Below are positions 1 through 6,814 of a stretch of 64,000 nt of DNA, piece by piece. A program made the position numbers and the translations under genes. Where the stretch lies: NCBI GenBank assembly GCA_945280365.1, contig CALYQD010000007.1, positions 1-64,000 of the forward strand, read 5' to 3'. Origin of the DNA: an uncultured Apibacter sp. Lineage in GTDB: Bacteria; Bacteroidota; Bacteroidia; Flavobacteriales; Weeksellaceae. Within the stretch, counting starts at the first letter, position 1. Each line of letters starts with the position of its first letter. Under the pieces are notes generated by a model, which worked only from the letters and a program-made list of their open reading frames with translations, searched no databases and was not told where the DNA came from.

Positions 1-61
1 TTATAATTTTGTAATAGTCAAAAAGACAAAAATAATTAGTCAAATATAAAAACCAAGAGTT

Positions 62-2212
62 ATGACTATAGAAGAGATCAAGCAAAACCTAAGCATCCAA
101 CAGGTGTTAGAACACTACCAGATCCCAAGAAAGAAGAACAGTTGCTGTTGCCCTTTCCATGAAGATAAAACGCCCTCTATGCAAATCTTCCCTGACAGCA
201 ATAGTGTGCGGTGTTACAGTGGAAACTGTGAGTATTCCAATAAGGTAATAGATGTCATAGACTTTATCATGTACAAGGAGAATCTAAGCAAACACGAAGC
301 CCTTAAAAAAGCGAGTAGTTTAGTAGGGATAATCAGTAAGATAGAAGGAATAAGCCAAAAGGAATCCAAAAGTCTTACAACCAGAACAAAAGAATATCAG
401 GCGTTACCTATGTATCGTTTAGAAGAAGTGTTTTACAAGATGAAAAGCAATTTAAAACAAAGTAAGCAAGCCAGAGAATATTCAGAGCAAAGAGTTTTAG
501 AGATAGAAAAAGTAGATATCGGCTACAACGGAAGAACCTATAAAGGCCTTATAAACTGCTTAGTATTTCCGTTGAAGGACCAACAAGGGAAAATCGTAAG
601 TTTTTATGGACGAAGTATAAAAGACAAAGGCCATTACTATTTAAAAGATCGTTCGGGATTGTATCCCAGTTATCCTAAGTCAGAGACAAAAATCTTGATA
701 CTTACAGAAAGTGTAATAGATGCAGCAAGTTTATTACAGCTAGAAGAAATACAAAGTAAATACGCAGTCTTAGCCTGTTATGGAGTAAACGGCTTTATCG
801 AGGAACATAGAGGAGCTATACAAGGATTAAAGCAGTTAGAAGAGATAATATTTATGTTTGACACTGACCAATCAGGAGAAAAAGGAATAGAACAAGTAGG
901 AAGAAAGATTTTAGAAATTAAAAAGGATTTAAAGATGACAAAAGTAGAATTGCCTAGTAAAGATGTAAACGAAGTCCTGCAATTACACGAGAAAGATATA
1001 TTTACAGAACTGATAGAAAAAAGGACGAAATTAGAAGAATCCGCCCCTATTTTATTATCAACAGAAAAACAAGAAAAAACAGAATTATTGAGCTTATCAG
1101 AACTTAATACATTAATAGGTCAAAGCGGGATTATAGGCGAAGAAAATACAAGATTATTACTATTTATTATAGCGAGCAGTTATAAAACTCCCAGTCCGTT
1201 ACATGGAATAGTTCAGGGAAGCTCAGGTAGCGGAAAGACTCATTTAATAAGTAAGATAGCCGAACTCATGCCTCCGGAAGACGTACTTAAATTTACACGG
1301 ATAACAGAGAGTAGCTTATACAATTGGGGAGAATGGGATTTAGTAGGTAAACTAATCGTGATCGAAGATCTGGACGGGTTAAAAGAAGAAGCCTTGTATT
1401 CACTTAGAGAACTTATAAGTAACCAACAGTTAAGCAGTTCAGTAAGCATTAAAGACAAAAAAGGGAATATCAAAAGCACTCAGAAGAAAGTACGGGGACA
1501 GTTCAGCAGTTTATCTGCTACTACAAAGGGAGATATTTATGAAGACAATATAAGCAGGAGTTTTATACTGGCCGTAGACGAAAGTATCTCCCAAAGCAAG
1601 AAGATTATCGAATACCAAAACAAGCGCTATGCAGGAGAAGTAAGTAAGGAGCAAGAGTTAATCAGTAAGAAACAATTACAGGACTATCTAAGAAGCTTAC
1701 AACAAGTAGAAGTGATAAATCCGTATGCCACGAAGTTAGAACTTCCCCAGGAAGTACATAAGATAAGAAGGCTTAACGAAATGTACCAAAGCATAATAAG
1801 ACAGATCACTTACCTAAATCAAAGAAACAGGACCTACAAAGAGGGTAAGATTTACACAGAGATTGAAGATTTGGAACAGGCCACAGAGATATTGTTTGAT
1901 AGCATTATCTTAAAAATAGATGAGTTGGACGGAAGTCTCAGACAATTTTATGAAAGACTAAAAAAGTATCTAAAGAGTAAAGACAAAGAATTTTACCTAA
2001 GAGAAGTACGTCATGCAATGAATATAAGTAAAACGCAGATGTTTCGGTATATACAGAGCCTAAAAGAATTGGATTACATAAAGCCCATAGGGGGTCATGA
2101 GCGAGTAGGGATTAAATATAAAATTCTGTATTGGGATGATTACCAGAAACTAAGAAATCGAATCAAAGAGCAGTTAGAAAAGCAAATAGAAAAACTAAAA
2201 ACGGAACAGTAA
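62..2212 (+). CDS. CHC2 zinc-finger/Toprim primase-like protein with P-loop ATPase domain
   Basis: A 716-residue protein with the layout of mobile-element primase-helicases. A CHC2 zinc finger is visible (C30, H33, C51, C56). A Toprim region follows, with the acidic motif LTESVID near residue 218 and FDTDQSG near 266-272, then the KDVNEVL motif. After a linker there is a P-loop ATPase with Walker A GSSGSGKTH (386-394) and a Walker B-like LIVIEDLDGL (431-440). The C-terminus (about 640-705) looks like a winged-helix DNA-binding domain. It is unlike the replicative DnaG, which has no fused ATPase after Toprim. It lies 105 bases upstream of two recombinase genes on the same strand, so I infer that the three form one mobile module. 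The role (priming or unwinding element DNA, or only regulation) is not shown by the sequence. Family call firm, function inferred. Confidence 0.8.
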   Translation: MTIEEIKQNLSIQQVLEHYQIPRKKNSCCCPFHEDKTPSMQIFPDSNSVRCYSGNCEYSNKVIDVIDFIMYKENLSKHEALKKASSLVGIISKIEGISQKESKSLTTRTKEYQALPMYRLEEVFYKMKSNLKQSKQAREYSEQRVLEIEKVDIGYNGRTYKGLINCLVFPLKDQQGKIVSFYGRSIKDKGHYYLKDRSGLYPSYPKSETKILILTESVIDAASLLQLEEIQSKYAVLACYGVNGFIEEHRGAIQGLKQLEEIIFMFDTDQSGEKGIEQVGRKILEIKKDLKMTKVELPSKDVNEVLQLHEKDIFTELIEKRTKLEESAPILLSTEKQEKTELLSLSELNTLIGQSGIIGEENTRLLLFIIASSYKTPSPLHGIVQGSSGSGKTHLISKIAELMPPEDVLKFTRITESSLYNWGEWDLVGKLIVIEDLDGLKEEALYSLRELISNQQLSSSVSIKDKKGNIKSTQKKVRGQFSSLSATTKGDIYEDNISRSFILAVDESISQSKKIIEYQNKRYAGEVSKEQELISKKQLQDYLRSLQQVEVINPYATKLELPQEVHKIRRLNEMYQSIIRQITYLNQRNRTYKEGKIYTEIEDLEQATEILFDSIILKIDELDGSLRQFYERLKKYLKSKDKEFYLREVRHAMNISKTQMFRYIQSLKELDYIKPIGGHERVGIKYKILYWDDYQKLRNRIKEQLEKQIEKLKTEQ

Positions 2213-2317
2213 CGGAACAGTTTTGGAACACCTTTAACAAGTGTAACAAAAAGAAAACTAAGACCTTATAAAGCAGGTGTTCCCGATTCCCAAAAAATAT
2301 AACCTAAACTAAGACCG

Positions 2318-3061
2318 ATGCCGCAAGAAAGACTATCAAAATACAAAAGATACTTAGAGCTGAAAGGCTATCAAAAGAGCAGTATACGTGGATTACTACA
2401 AAGAGCAGAGAATTATGAAGGATTAAAAACATCAAATAAAGAATTAAGTAGCTCTACCTTACAGTTGTATTATTACCAAAAGAAAGTGTATATAAGATAT
2501 TTAGAAGAAGTAGAAAAAGAGGATCATTATCTACAAGAAGAACATTATAAAAAAGATATACCGAAGAGAGAAATTCTAAGTATATCAGAAATAGAGGAAT
2601 TATTAAAAAATTGTAAAGATCTGAGAGAACGAGTTGTATTAGTATGTTTATACAGTTTAGGTCTTAGATTAAGTGAAGTATCGAATATAGAAATAGAAGA
2701 TATAGACAGAGAAAATAAAATACTATTAGTAAAGAAGAGTAAAACTAAAAAACCAAGACAAGTTCCCATAAATAAGGCTCCTTTACAAACGATAACCTCT
2801 TATATAGATCAGGAACGACCTATAGGAAAAGGAGAAAAGTTGTTGCAGGGGACAAAGGGTGATGTAAGTTCCGATGGTATTTATCAGATATTAAAAAGAA
2901 TCGTAAAACGGAGTAATATAAAAAAACGGGTTTATCCCCATTTGCTCAGGCATAGTATAGCGAGCCATTTATTACATCAAGGTATGGAACTAGAACAGAT
3001 CGGAATTTTTTTAGGTCATAGCAGTTTAAGCAGTACGGAGATTTACACCCATTTAATTTAG
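2318..3061 (+). CDS. Tyrosine recombinase (XerC/D-like integrase)
   Basis: A 247-residue site-specific tyrosine recombinase, expected to cut and rejoin DNA through a 3'-phosphotyrosine. The catalytic set is visible: Arg117 in GLRLSEV, a lysine in the beta-hairpin KKSKTKKP (about 139-146), the box HLLRH (H208, R211), GH at 233-234, and the nucleophile Tyr243 in EIYTHL. An N-terminal SAM-like core-binding domain covers about residues 1-80. The protein is shorter than the 300-residue XerC/D and ends four residues after the tyrosine, so it lacks the usual C-terminal partner helix. It sits between the primase-like gene and a second, degenerate recombinase, which suggests a two-subunit recombinase. 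A separate chromosomal dimer-resolution XerC/D is probably elsewhere in the genome. Confidence 0.88.
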   Translation: MPQERLSKYKRYLELKGYQKSSIRGLLQRAENYEGLKTSNKELSSSTLQLYYYQKKVYIRYLEEVEKEDHYLQEEHYKKDIPKREILSISEIEELLKNCKDLRERVVLVCLYSLGLRLSEVSNIEIEDIDRENKILLVKKSKTKKPRQVPINKAPLQTITSYIDQERPIGKGEKLLQGTKGDVSSDGIYQILKRIVKRSNIKKRVYPHLLRHSIASHLLHQGMELEQIGIFLGHSSLSSTEIYTHLI

Positions 3062-3097
3062 AATTATGAATTACCAAATTAGAATTAATAAATACAA

Positions 3098-4000
3098 ATG
3101 AAGAATAAAGAATTTATATGTTATCTGAAGAGAAAATATCATTATTCAGAGCGGACTTTGCAAGAGAAGGAGAATCAAATTGCTAATTGGAAGAAATTAT
3201 GTATACAAAGTCAGAAATTAGAAGATTTAAGAACGAAAGAAGTATTATCTTTAGTAGAGATTCTCAGACAAAAGTATAATATACAGACACTTAATAATAA
3301 TATAAAGACCTTAGAACAGTATTATACTTATTTAGTAGAAATAGGAAAAATGGAAGAAAACCCGGTAAAGTCTTTTAGAATCAAGACCGATAAAAAGACG
3401 TTGATACAGGGCCTATTAACAGAGCAAGAACTAAGATCAATATATGAGAATTATAGTGTACAAGGACATTATGGAGGACAATTTGACTATTATAAGCAAA
3501 GGAACAAGGTGATATTAGGCATGATGGTTTATCAGGGCTTGGATAGTGGAACGTTGGGAATATTGGAAGTTCAGTCTATAGATTTAGAGAAAGGAATACT
3601 CAAAGTTCCGAAATCATCAGAATATAAGCTTAATGAAAGGGTTTTAATTTTAGAATCCGAACAGATACTGGAAATCTATAGATATTTAACCCAAACAAGA
3701 CAAGAGTTGCTCAAACTGTTAAAGGTAGAAGAAAACACAAAAAAGCTATTTCCCAAGAGTGAGAAGACTCGTATTAGCAGTATTACAAAATCGATAAAGA
3801 AAGAACTATCTAAAAACTATAAACTAAGTTCCCTTATCCAATTAAGATACAGTAGGATCTCGATATGGAAAAAGCGATATAATTTAAGAGAAACCCAGTA
3901 TAGATCAGGGTATAAAAGTTTACTGAGTTTAGAGAAATTCAATCAGGAAGAAATAGAGGAATTACAGCAATCTATAGAAAAATATCATCCCATGAAGTAA
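3098..4000 (+). CDS. Recombinase-like protein lacking the catalytic residues
   Basis: A 300-residue protein. Residues 1-100 resemble a phage-integrase core-binding domain, and the rest has the length and order of a tyrosine-recombinase catalytic domain. The key residues look lost: where the first Arg is expected the sequence reads GLDSGTLG, the HxLRH box reads IQLRYSR (only the Arg kept), the LGH position reads RSGYKS, and the nucleophile position is Phe in SLEKFNQ. It starts 36 bases after the intact recombinase gene and is uninterrupted, so it looks maintained rather than decaying. I infer an accessory or architectural partner of the active recombinase. The alignment was made by eye, and the protein might use a tyrosine elsewhere. 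Confidence 0.6.
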   Translation: MKNKEFICYLKRKYHYSERTLQEKENQIANWKKLCIQSQKLEDLRTKEVLSLVEILRQKYNIQTLNNNIKTLEQYYTYLVEIGKMEENPVKSFRIKTDKKTLIQGLLTEQELRSIYENYSVQGHYGGQFDYYKQRNKVILGMMVYQGLDSGTLGILEVQSIDLEKGILKVPKSSEYKLNERVLILESEQILEIYRYLTQTRQELLKLLKVEENTKKLFPKSEKTRISSITKSIKKELSKNYKLSSLIQLRYSRISIWKKRYNLRETQYRSGYKSLLSLEKFNQEEIEELQQSIEKYHPMK

Positions 4001-4670
4001 TAAATTAGCTTTAAGAATTATAAATCAAACATAGCCGAACAAGCGAAAATCTCTCTGAATCTATCATCTAACCACCAACTTGTCACTTACTCACAGGTCC
4101 TTTGATAAGGCATTCGTCGTCGCTCACCCCCAGTTACAGGGTTTAGGTTGCAGCTGCAAGTATTCGCTTACACAAAAACCCTTTCACGTGTTTCGCTTCT
4201 CCTCATCCGCGGTTACTTCGTCTGCTCACTATCGTTCTCATCCGCCACCGCTTATATTAATGCTCGCAGGCAGGTGCTACGCGCCACGGCGACTTAGTTC
4301 AACTGAAAAGAAGTAAACCACTTATAACGCCGTTCACGGGTGGTTTATTCGCCAAAATAGAAAAGAGGAAAAAGATTAATTTTGGCAAGCTCTCACCGCC
4401 CGCGCTAGCACACTCGCTTGTCTGCTCGCCGTTGTGCTTAGGTATAGTTTTTAAGTTCCGCAGGCACTCCACTTAAAAACATTGTACGTTTTTTTAGTAA
4501 AGATCCTCTCGCGGCCAAGTCCAACGCAGCTCATTACTAAAAAATCCGTTTTAGATATTTTTTTTCATCTGAAAAAAAGAATTACAAGTAGTGTTATCTG
4601 ACGCATATAACTAACTACAAAATCCTATCATTCTTTAGAGTTGAAAAATAAAATAAATAACAAAACCTAT
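4001..4670. repeat. Non-coding island with serial inverted repeats
   Basis: About 670 bases without a credible gene, clearly GC-richer than the surroundings between about 4040 and 4550. Inverted repeats follow one another: 4138-4144 with 4176-4182 (enclosing the palindrome TTGCAGCTGCAA at 4148-4159), 4314-4321 with 4340-4347, 4351-4358 with 4379-4386, 4447-4456 with 4471-4480, 4490-4500 with 4534-4544, and 4559-4567 with 4570-4578. Most stems are AT-rich while several intervening segments are GC-rich. The stretch lies immediately downstream of the recombinase genes. It could be the element's recombination or replication site, or a folded RNA. Function unknown. Confidence 0.5.
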
Positions 4671-4694
4671 TTTTTATTTCAATTGAAATAAAAA
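4671..4694. repeat. 24-bp perfect palindrome
   Basis: TTTTTATTTCAA followed directly by its reverse complement. It lies just upstream of a TAnnTTTG-type -7 motif at 4698-4705 (TATCTTTG) and about 110 bases before the Rhs-derived reading frame. It may be an operator or a hairpin marking the cassette edge. The pattern is seen directly, the function is not known. Confidence 0.5.
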
Positions 4695-4805
4695 GTATAT
4701 CTTTGTAATTAGATAAAGCTGATTGACATATAGCTGTTTTTATAATTAAACAGTAGAGAGTAAAAGGAAAATCTCGGGCGAGGAAGAATTTATGCAGAAG
4801 CGTGA

Positions 4806-5579
4806 CTATACTATTACGGTGCTAGGTACTACAACCCTAGAGGAAGTGTATGGTTAAGTACCGATCCATTAAGCGGTTACAATCCGGTGATGGAGACCGA
4901 ACACTACATAGACGGTCAACATAACGGTGGAGTATTCAACTCGTTTAATTTAAATACGTATGGATACTGTTATCAAAACCCAGTTCTTTATGTAGATCCT
5001 AATGGAAAACAGGCATATTTTCAAGGAATGTTCAATCAATCGGCTATTCAAGCAGCCGCATGGAATCAACAACATCCACAAAAACCGATCACATCGGACG
5101 TGTTAAAAGATGCTGCAAGAGGAGTTCAAAAAGATATATCTAATATAGCATCTAAATTACCAACAGCAGCTCTCCGTATGGGAGCAAAAATAGCACAAGA
5201 TGTAGGAGATGGGGCGTCTTTTGTAGGTTATGGATTGACCTTAACGGTAGCTGGATCAGAAGTGGGAATACCTTTAGCCAAAGCAGGTAATATAGTATCA
5301 AATGCAGGTGATTATATGGAAATAGCAGCAGATTTTTTGGACGGTGATTTTGATAATTTTAGAATATCAGTTATTAAAAAAATTGCAATAGATATAGCTC
5401 AGAATAAAATAAATAAGAAGATAGATAAAATACCAGGAGCGAGTAAATTGACTAAGGAGATACTGAAACAGAATATTGATGTAAAAGTAAAAGGAGCAGA
5501 AAGATTATACGACCATATACAGGATAAAAAAACAGGGGAAAGTAAGGGAAATAATAAAGTTAGTATAGAAAAAAATTAA
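4806..5579 (+). pseudogene. Displaced Rhs C-terminal tip (core fragment plus variable domain)
   Basis: The frame opens just after a TGA (4803-4805) with the end of an Rhs repeat-associated core: LYYYGARYYNPRG, WLSTDPL, then YGYCYQNPVLYVDPNGK. The several-hundred-residue YD-repeat shell that should precede this is absent. After the core hallmark comes a variable C-terminal domain of about 185 residues with a glycine/alanine-rich, weakly hydrophobic centre (around AGSEVGIPLAKAGN) and a lysine-rich end. It fits the swapped toxin tip of Rhs proteins, but I recognise no toxin family. Possible starts are GTG 4887 or ATG 4890, both inside the core motif, so it is probably silent until recombined behind a full Rhs gene. 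Two small membrane-protein genes follow at once, as immunity genes usually do. Confidence 0.7.
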
Positions 5580-5584
5580 AAAAA

Positions 5585-5821
5585 ATGGAAAATTTTTACG
5601 AGGTTTATAAAGCATATATCCATAGTATAGGTTCTATTATAGTAGGGGTAGGCTGTTTGTTCTATATGCAATATGATGAAAAAACACGGACTAAGGAAGA
5701 TATAGAGGCTGAGTATAAATACTCTATTGCTAAGTCAACAAGATTTAGTATAAAATATTTTTGGGGATATGGTTTAATAATATTAGGTATAATTGGTATT
5801 TTAAAAGAGCTTCTTAGCTAA
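5585..5821 (+). CDS. Small membrane protein, possible immunity protein of the Rhs tip
   Basis: 78 residues with two predicted transmembrane helices, one near 11-28 (HSIGSIIVGVGCLFYM) and one near 60-76 (YGLIILGIIGILKEL), joined by a charged loop (DEKTRTKEDIEAEYK). It begins 5 bases after the Rhs tip stop codon and its stop overlaps the next start by one base, so the three are probably co-transcribed. No named family is recognised. The position right behind a variable Rhs tip is the basis for suggesting immunity. A membrane location would suit a membrane-acting toxin. Confidence 0.5.
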   Translation: MENFYEVYKAYIHSIGSIIVGVGCLFYMQYDEKTRTKEDIEAEYKYSIAKSTRFSIKYFWGYGLIILGIIGILKELLS

Positions 5822-6060
5822 TGGAGATATTAGGAAATAGAGGAATAATATTAGGTGTTATGTGTTTGATAATAGGAGTATTAGATTTGACAGCAGTACG
5901 TAGAATAATCTTATCAAACTATAAGAAGTATAAAGAATCAGATCCTAATCATACTATTATAGAAAAAGAAGATGCTTTAAAGAAAATAGGTACTTATATT
6001 AATATAAGTGGGATAGTTTTTATCATCATAGGGATATACATATTATATCAACTAATATAA
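5821..6060 (+). CDS. Small membrane protein, second possible immunity protein
   Basis: 79 residues with two hydrophobic helices (about 8-26, IILGVMCLIIGVLDL, and about 59-78, GIVFIIIGIYILYQLI) around a charged loop. It has the same length and layout as the preceding protein and may be a divergent duplicate of it. The start codon overlaps the stop of that gene (taATG), which suggests translational coupling. A strong terminator follows within 20 bases, closing the tip-and-immunity unit. No family recognised. Confidence 0.5.
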   Translation: MEILGNRGIILGVMCLIIGVLDLTAVRRIILSNYKKYKESDPNHTIIEKEDALKKIGTYINISGIVFIIIGIYILYQLI

Positions 6061-6074
6061 TAAATAAATAAAAA

Positions 6075-6098
6075 AGCCCGCAATTGCGGGCTTTTTTT
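6075..6098. terminator. Rho-independent terminator, probably bidirectional
   Basis: The hairpin GCCCGCAATTGCGGGC is followed by a run of seven T on the plus strand and preceded by A residues that give a T run on the minus strand. It ends the Rhs-tip unit (plus) and also the small interrupted ORF arriving from the other side (minus, stop at 6100-6102). Confidence 0.85.
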
Positions 6099-6099
6099 A

Positions 6100-6330
6100 T
6101 TATTCAATAATCTCCTCGTCAATGCAGATCATTTGGATGAGATCAATAGTATTGAAAATGTCCCAGGTTGTGTGTTCTGTGAGTTGGGGTTGTTCTAAGG
6201 AAAGGACAAGAGAGGATTTACAGATGTTACAGAGGGATTAAAGAGTAAAGAGATAATTTTGTTTGTCTTTAAAAGTTAAGGAAATGGAGAATTCATTACT
6301 AATTTCGACTTTTTTGTTTAGGGTTGTCAT
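6100..6330 (-). pseudogene. Small unknown ORF interrupted by an in-frame stop
   Basis: On the minus strand an ATG at 6330 opens a frame of 77 codons ending at the terminator. It reads 30 residues beginning MTTLNKKVEISNEF, meets TAA at codon 31, then continues in the same frame for 45 residues including the pair CNIC and the acidic end CIDEEIIE. The frame is intact on both sides, so a single point mutation (or recoding) would explain it. It has its own -7 motif (6482-6489), a structured leader (6359-6424) and a terminator (6075-6098), so it was built as a complete small transcription unit. No family recognised. Confidence 0.5.
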
Positions 6331-6358
6331 GATAAAAAAGATTAAGGATTAAAAAATA

Positions 6359-6424
6359 GGCAGGTCGCTGACAACCCATTCTACGAAGTAGAAAAGTCTC
6401 GGGACTTTCACCCGTACGCCTGCC
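6359..6424 (-). ncRNA. Structured leader RNA candidate
   Basis: Read on the minus strand, GGCAGG (6424-6419) pairs with CCTGCC (6364-6359) to close a compact fold. Inside are a hairpin CGGG-TGAAAGT-CCCG and a second hairpin TTCTAC/GTAGAA with a three-base loop, plus unpaired GGGTTGTCAGCGA. This gives a three-way-junction-like RNA. It lies between a -7 promoter motif (6482-6489) and the ATG at 6330, as a riboswitch or leader would. It does not match the TPP, cobalamin, SAM or tetrahydrofolate consensus sequences I know. It could instead be a recombination site of the neighbouring element. Confidence 0.45.
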
Positions 6425-6481
6425 GTTATTATAAGTTGAAAACTTTGTCTTTATTGTATTCATAAAATGGATTGTCAGGAG

Positions 6482-6489
6482 CAAAGTTA
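6482..6489 (-). promoter_or_regulatory. -7 promoter element (TAACTTTG)
   Basis: On the minus strand this matches the Bacteroidota -7 consensus TAnnTTTG. It lies directly after the terminator at 6501-6530 and about 60 bases before the structured leader. I see no good -33 TTTG at the expected distance. Confidence 0.4.
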
Positions 6490-6500
6490 GGTAAAAAAAT

Positions 6501-6530
6501 AAAACCTTCTTTATTTAAAGAAGGTTTTTT
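6501..6530 (-). terminator. Rho-independent terminator after the XRE remnant
   Basis: An inverted repeat (AACCTTCTTTA with TAAAGAAGGTT) lies 22 bases after the stop of the XRE remnant and is followed on the minus strand by TTTTATTTTTTT. Confidence 0.7.
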
Positions 6531-6551
6531 TATTTTAGAAGTAAAATCTAA

Positions 6552-6779
6552 TTAAGAATTAGCATACCTTTTTTTATTGTTAATTTCATGAATTAAAGCA
6601 TCAAGAGTAAAGAATATCCTTTCCTTGTCATTAGGATCTAAATTATCAATTTCTTTGAATCTGTTTAAAATTTCGGGTTCTTTTAAAATGTTATCTTCTT
6701 CCGTTTCCCCTAAAAGATAGCCAACAGTAGAATTAAGTAAATTAGCCAGTTTTTTAACGATATCAATAGAAGGAGTCAT
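6552..6779 (-). pseudogene. N-terminally truncated XRE-family regulator
   Basis: The 75 residues begin with TPSIDIVKKLANLLN and then STVGYLLGE, which is the last helix and tail of an XRE/Cro-type helix-turn-helix domain, followed by a C-terminal extension. The first four helices, including the DNA-recognition helix, are missing. Upstream in frame the sequence still reads HIRDE, close to the usual YERDE of this family, and then meets a TAA. This is a decayed gene rather than a short one. It lies against the end of uvrB and probably marks where the accessory island replaced older sequence. Confidence 0.65.
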
Positions 6780-6814
6780 CTCATCTCTTATATGTTACGT
6801 TAAAAACTCTAAAA

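Noticed and set aside
3098..4000. Second recombinase as a decaying pseudogene
   Set aside because: The reading frame is fully open over 300 codons and the fold elements appear kept, so active decay is not supported, although catalysis seems lost.
4080..4316. 78-codon open frame in the GC-richer island
   Set aside because: Its codons follow the inverted-repeat structure, amino acid make-up is rich in Ser, His and Arg unlike any neighbour, and no start context or family is seen.
6359..6424. Known riboswitch class (TPP, cobalamin, SAM, tetrahydrofolate)
   Set aside because: None of the conserved boxes of these classes is present in the right order.
6299..6484. 61-codon frame on the minus strand through the structured leader (reading TGESPETFLLRRMGCQRPA)
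   Set aside because: The frame runs straight across the folded RNA element and overlaps the promoter and leader. The paired sequence explains it better than a protein.
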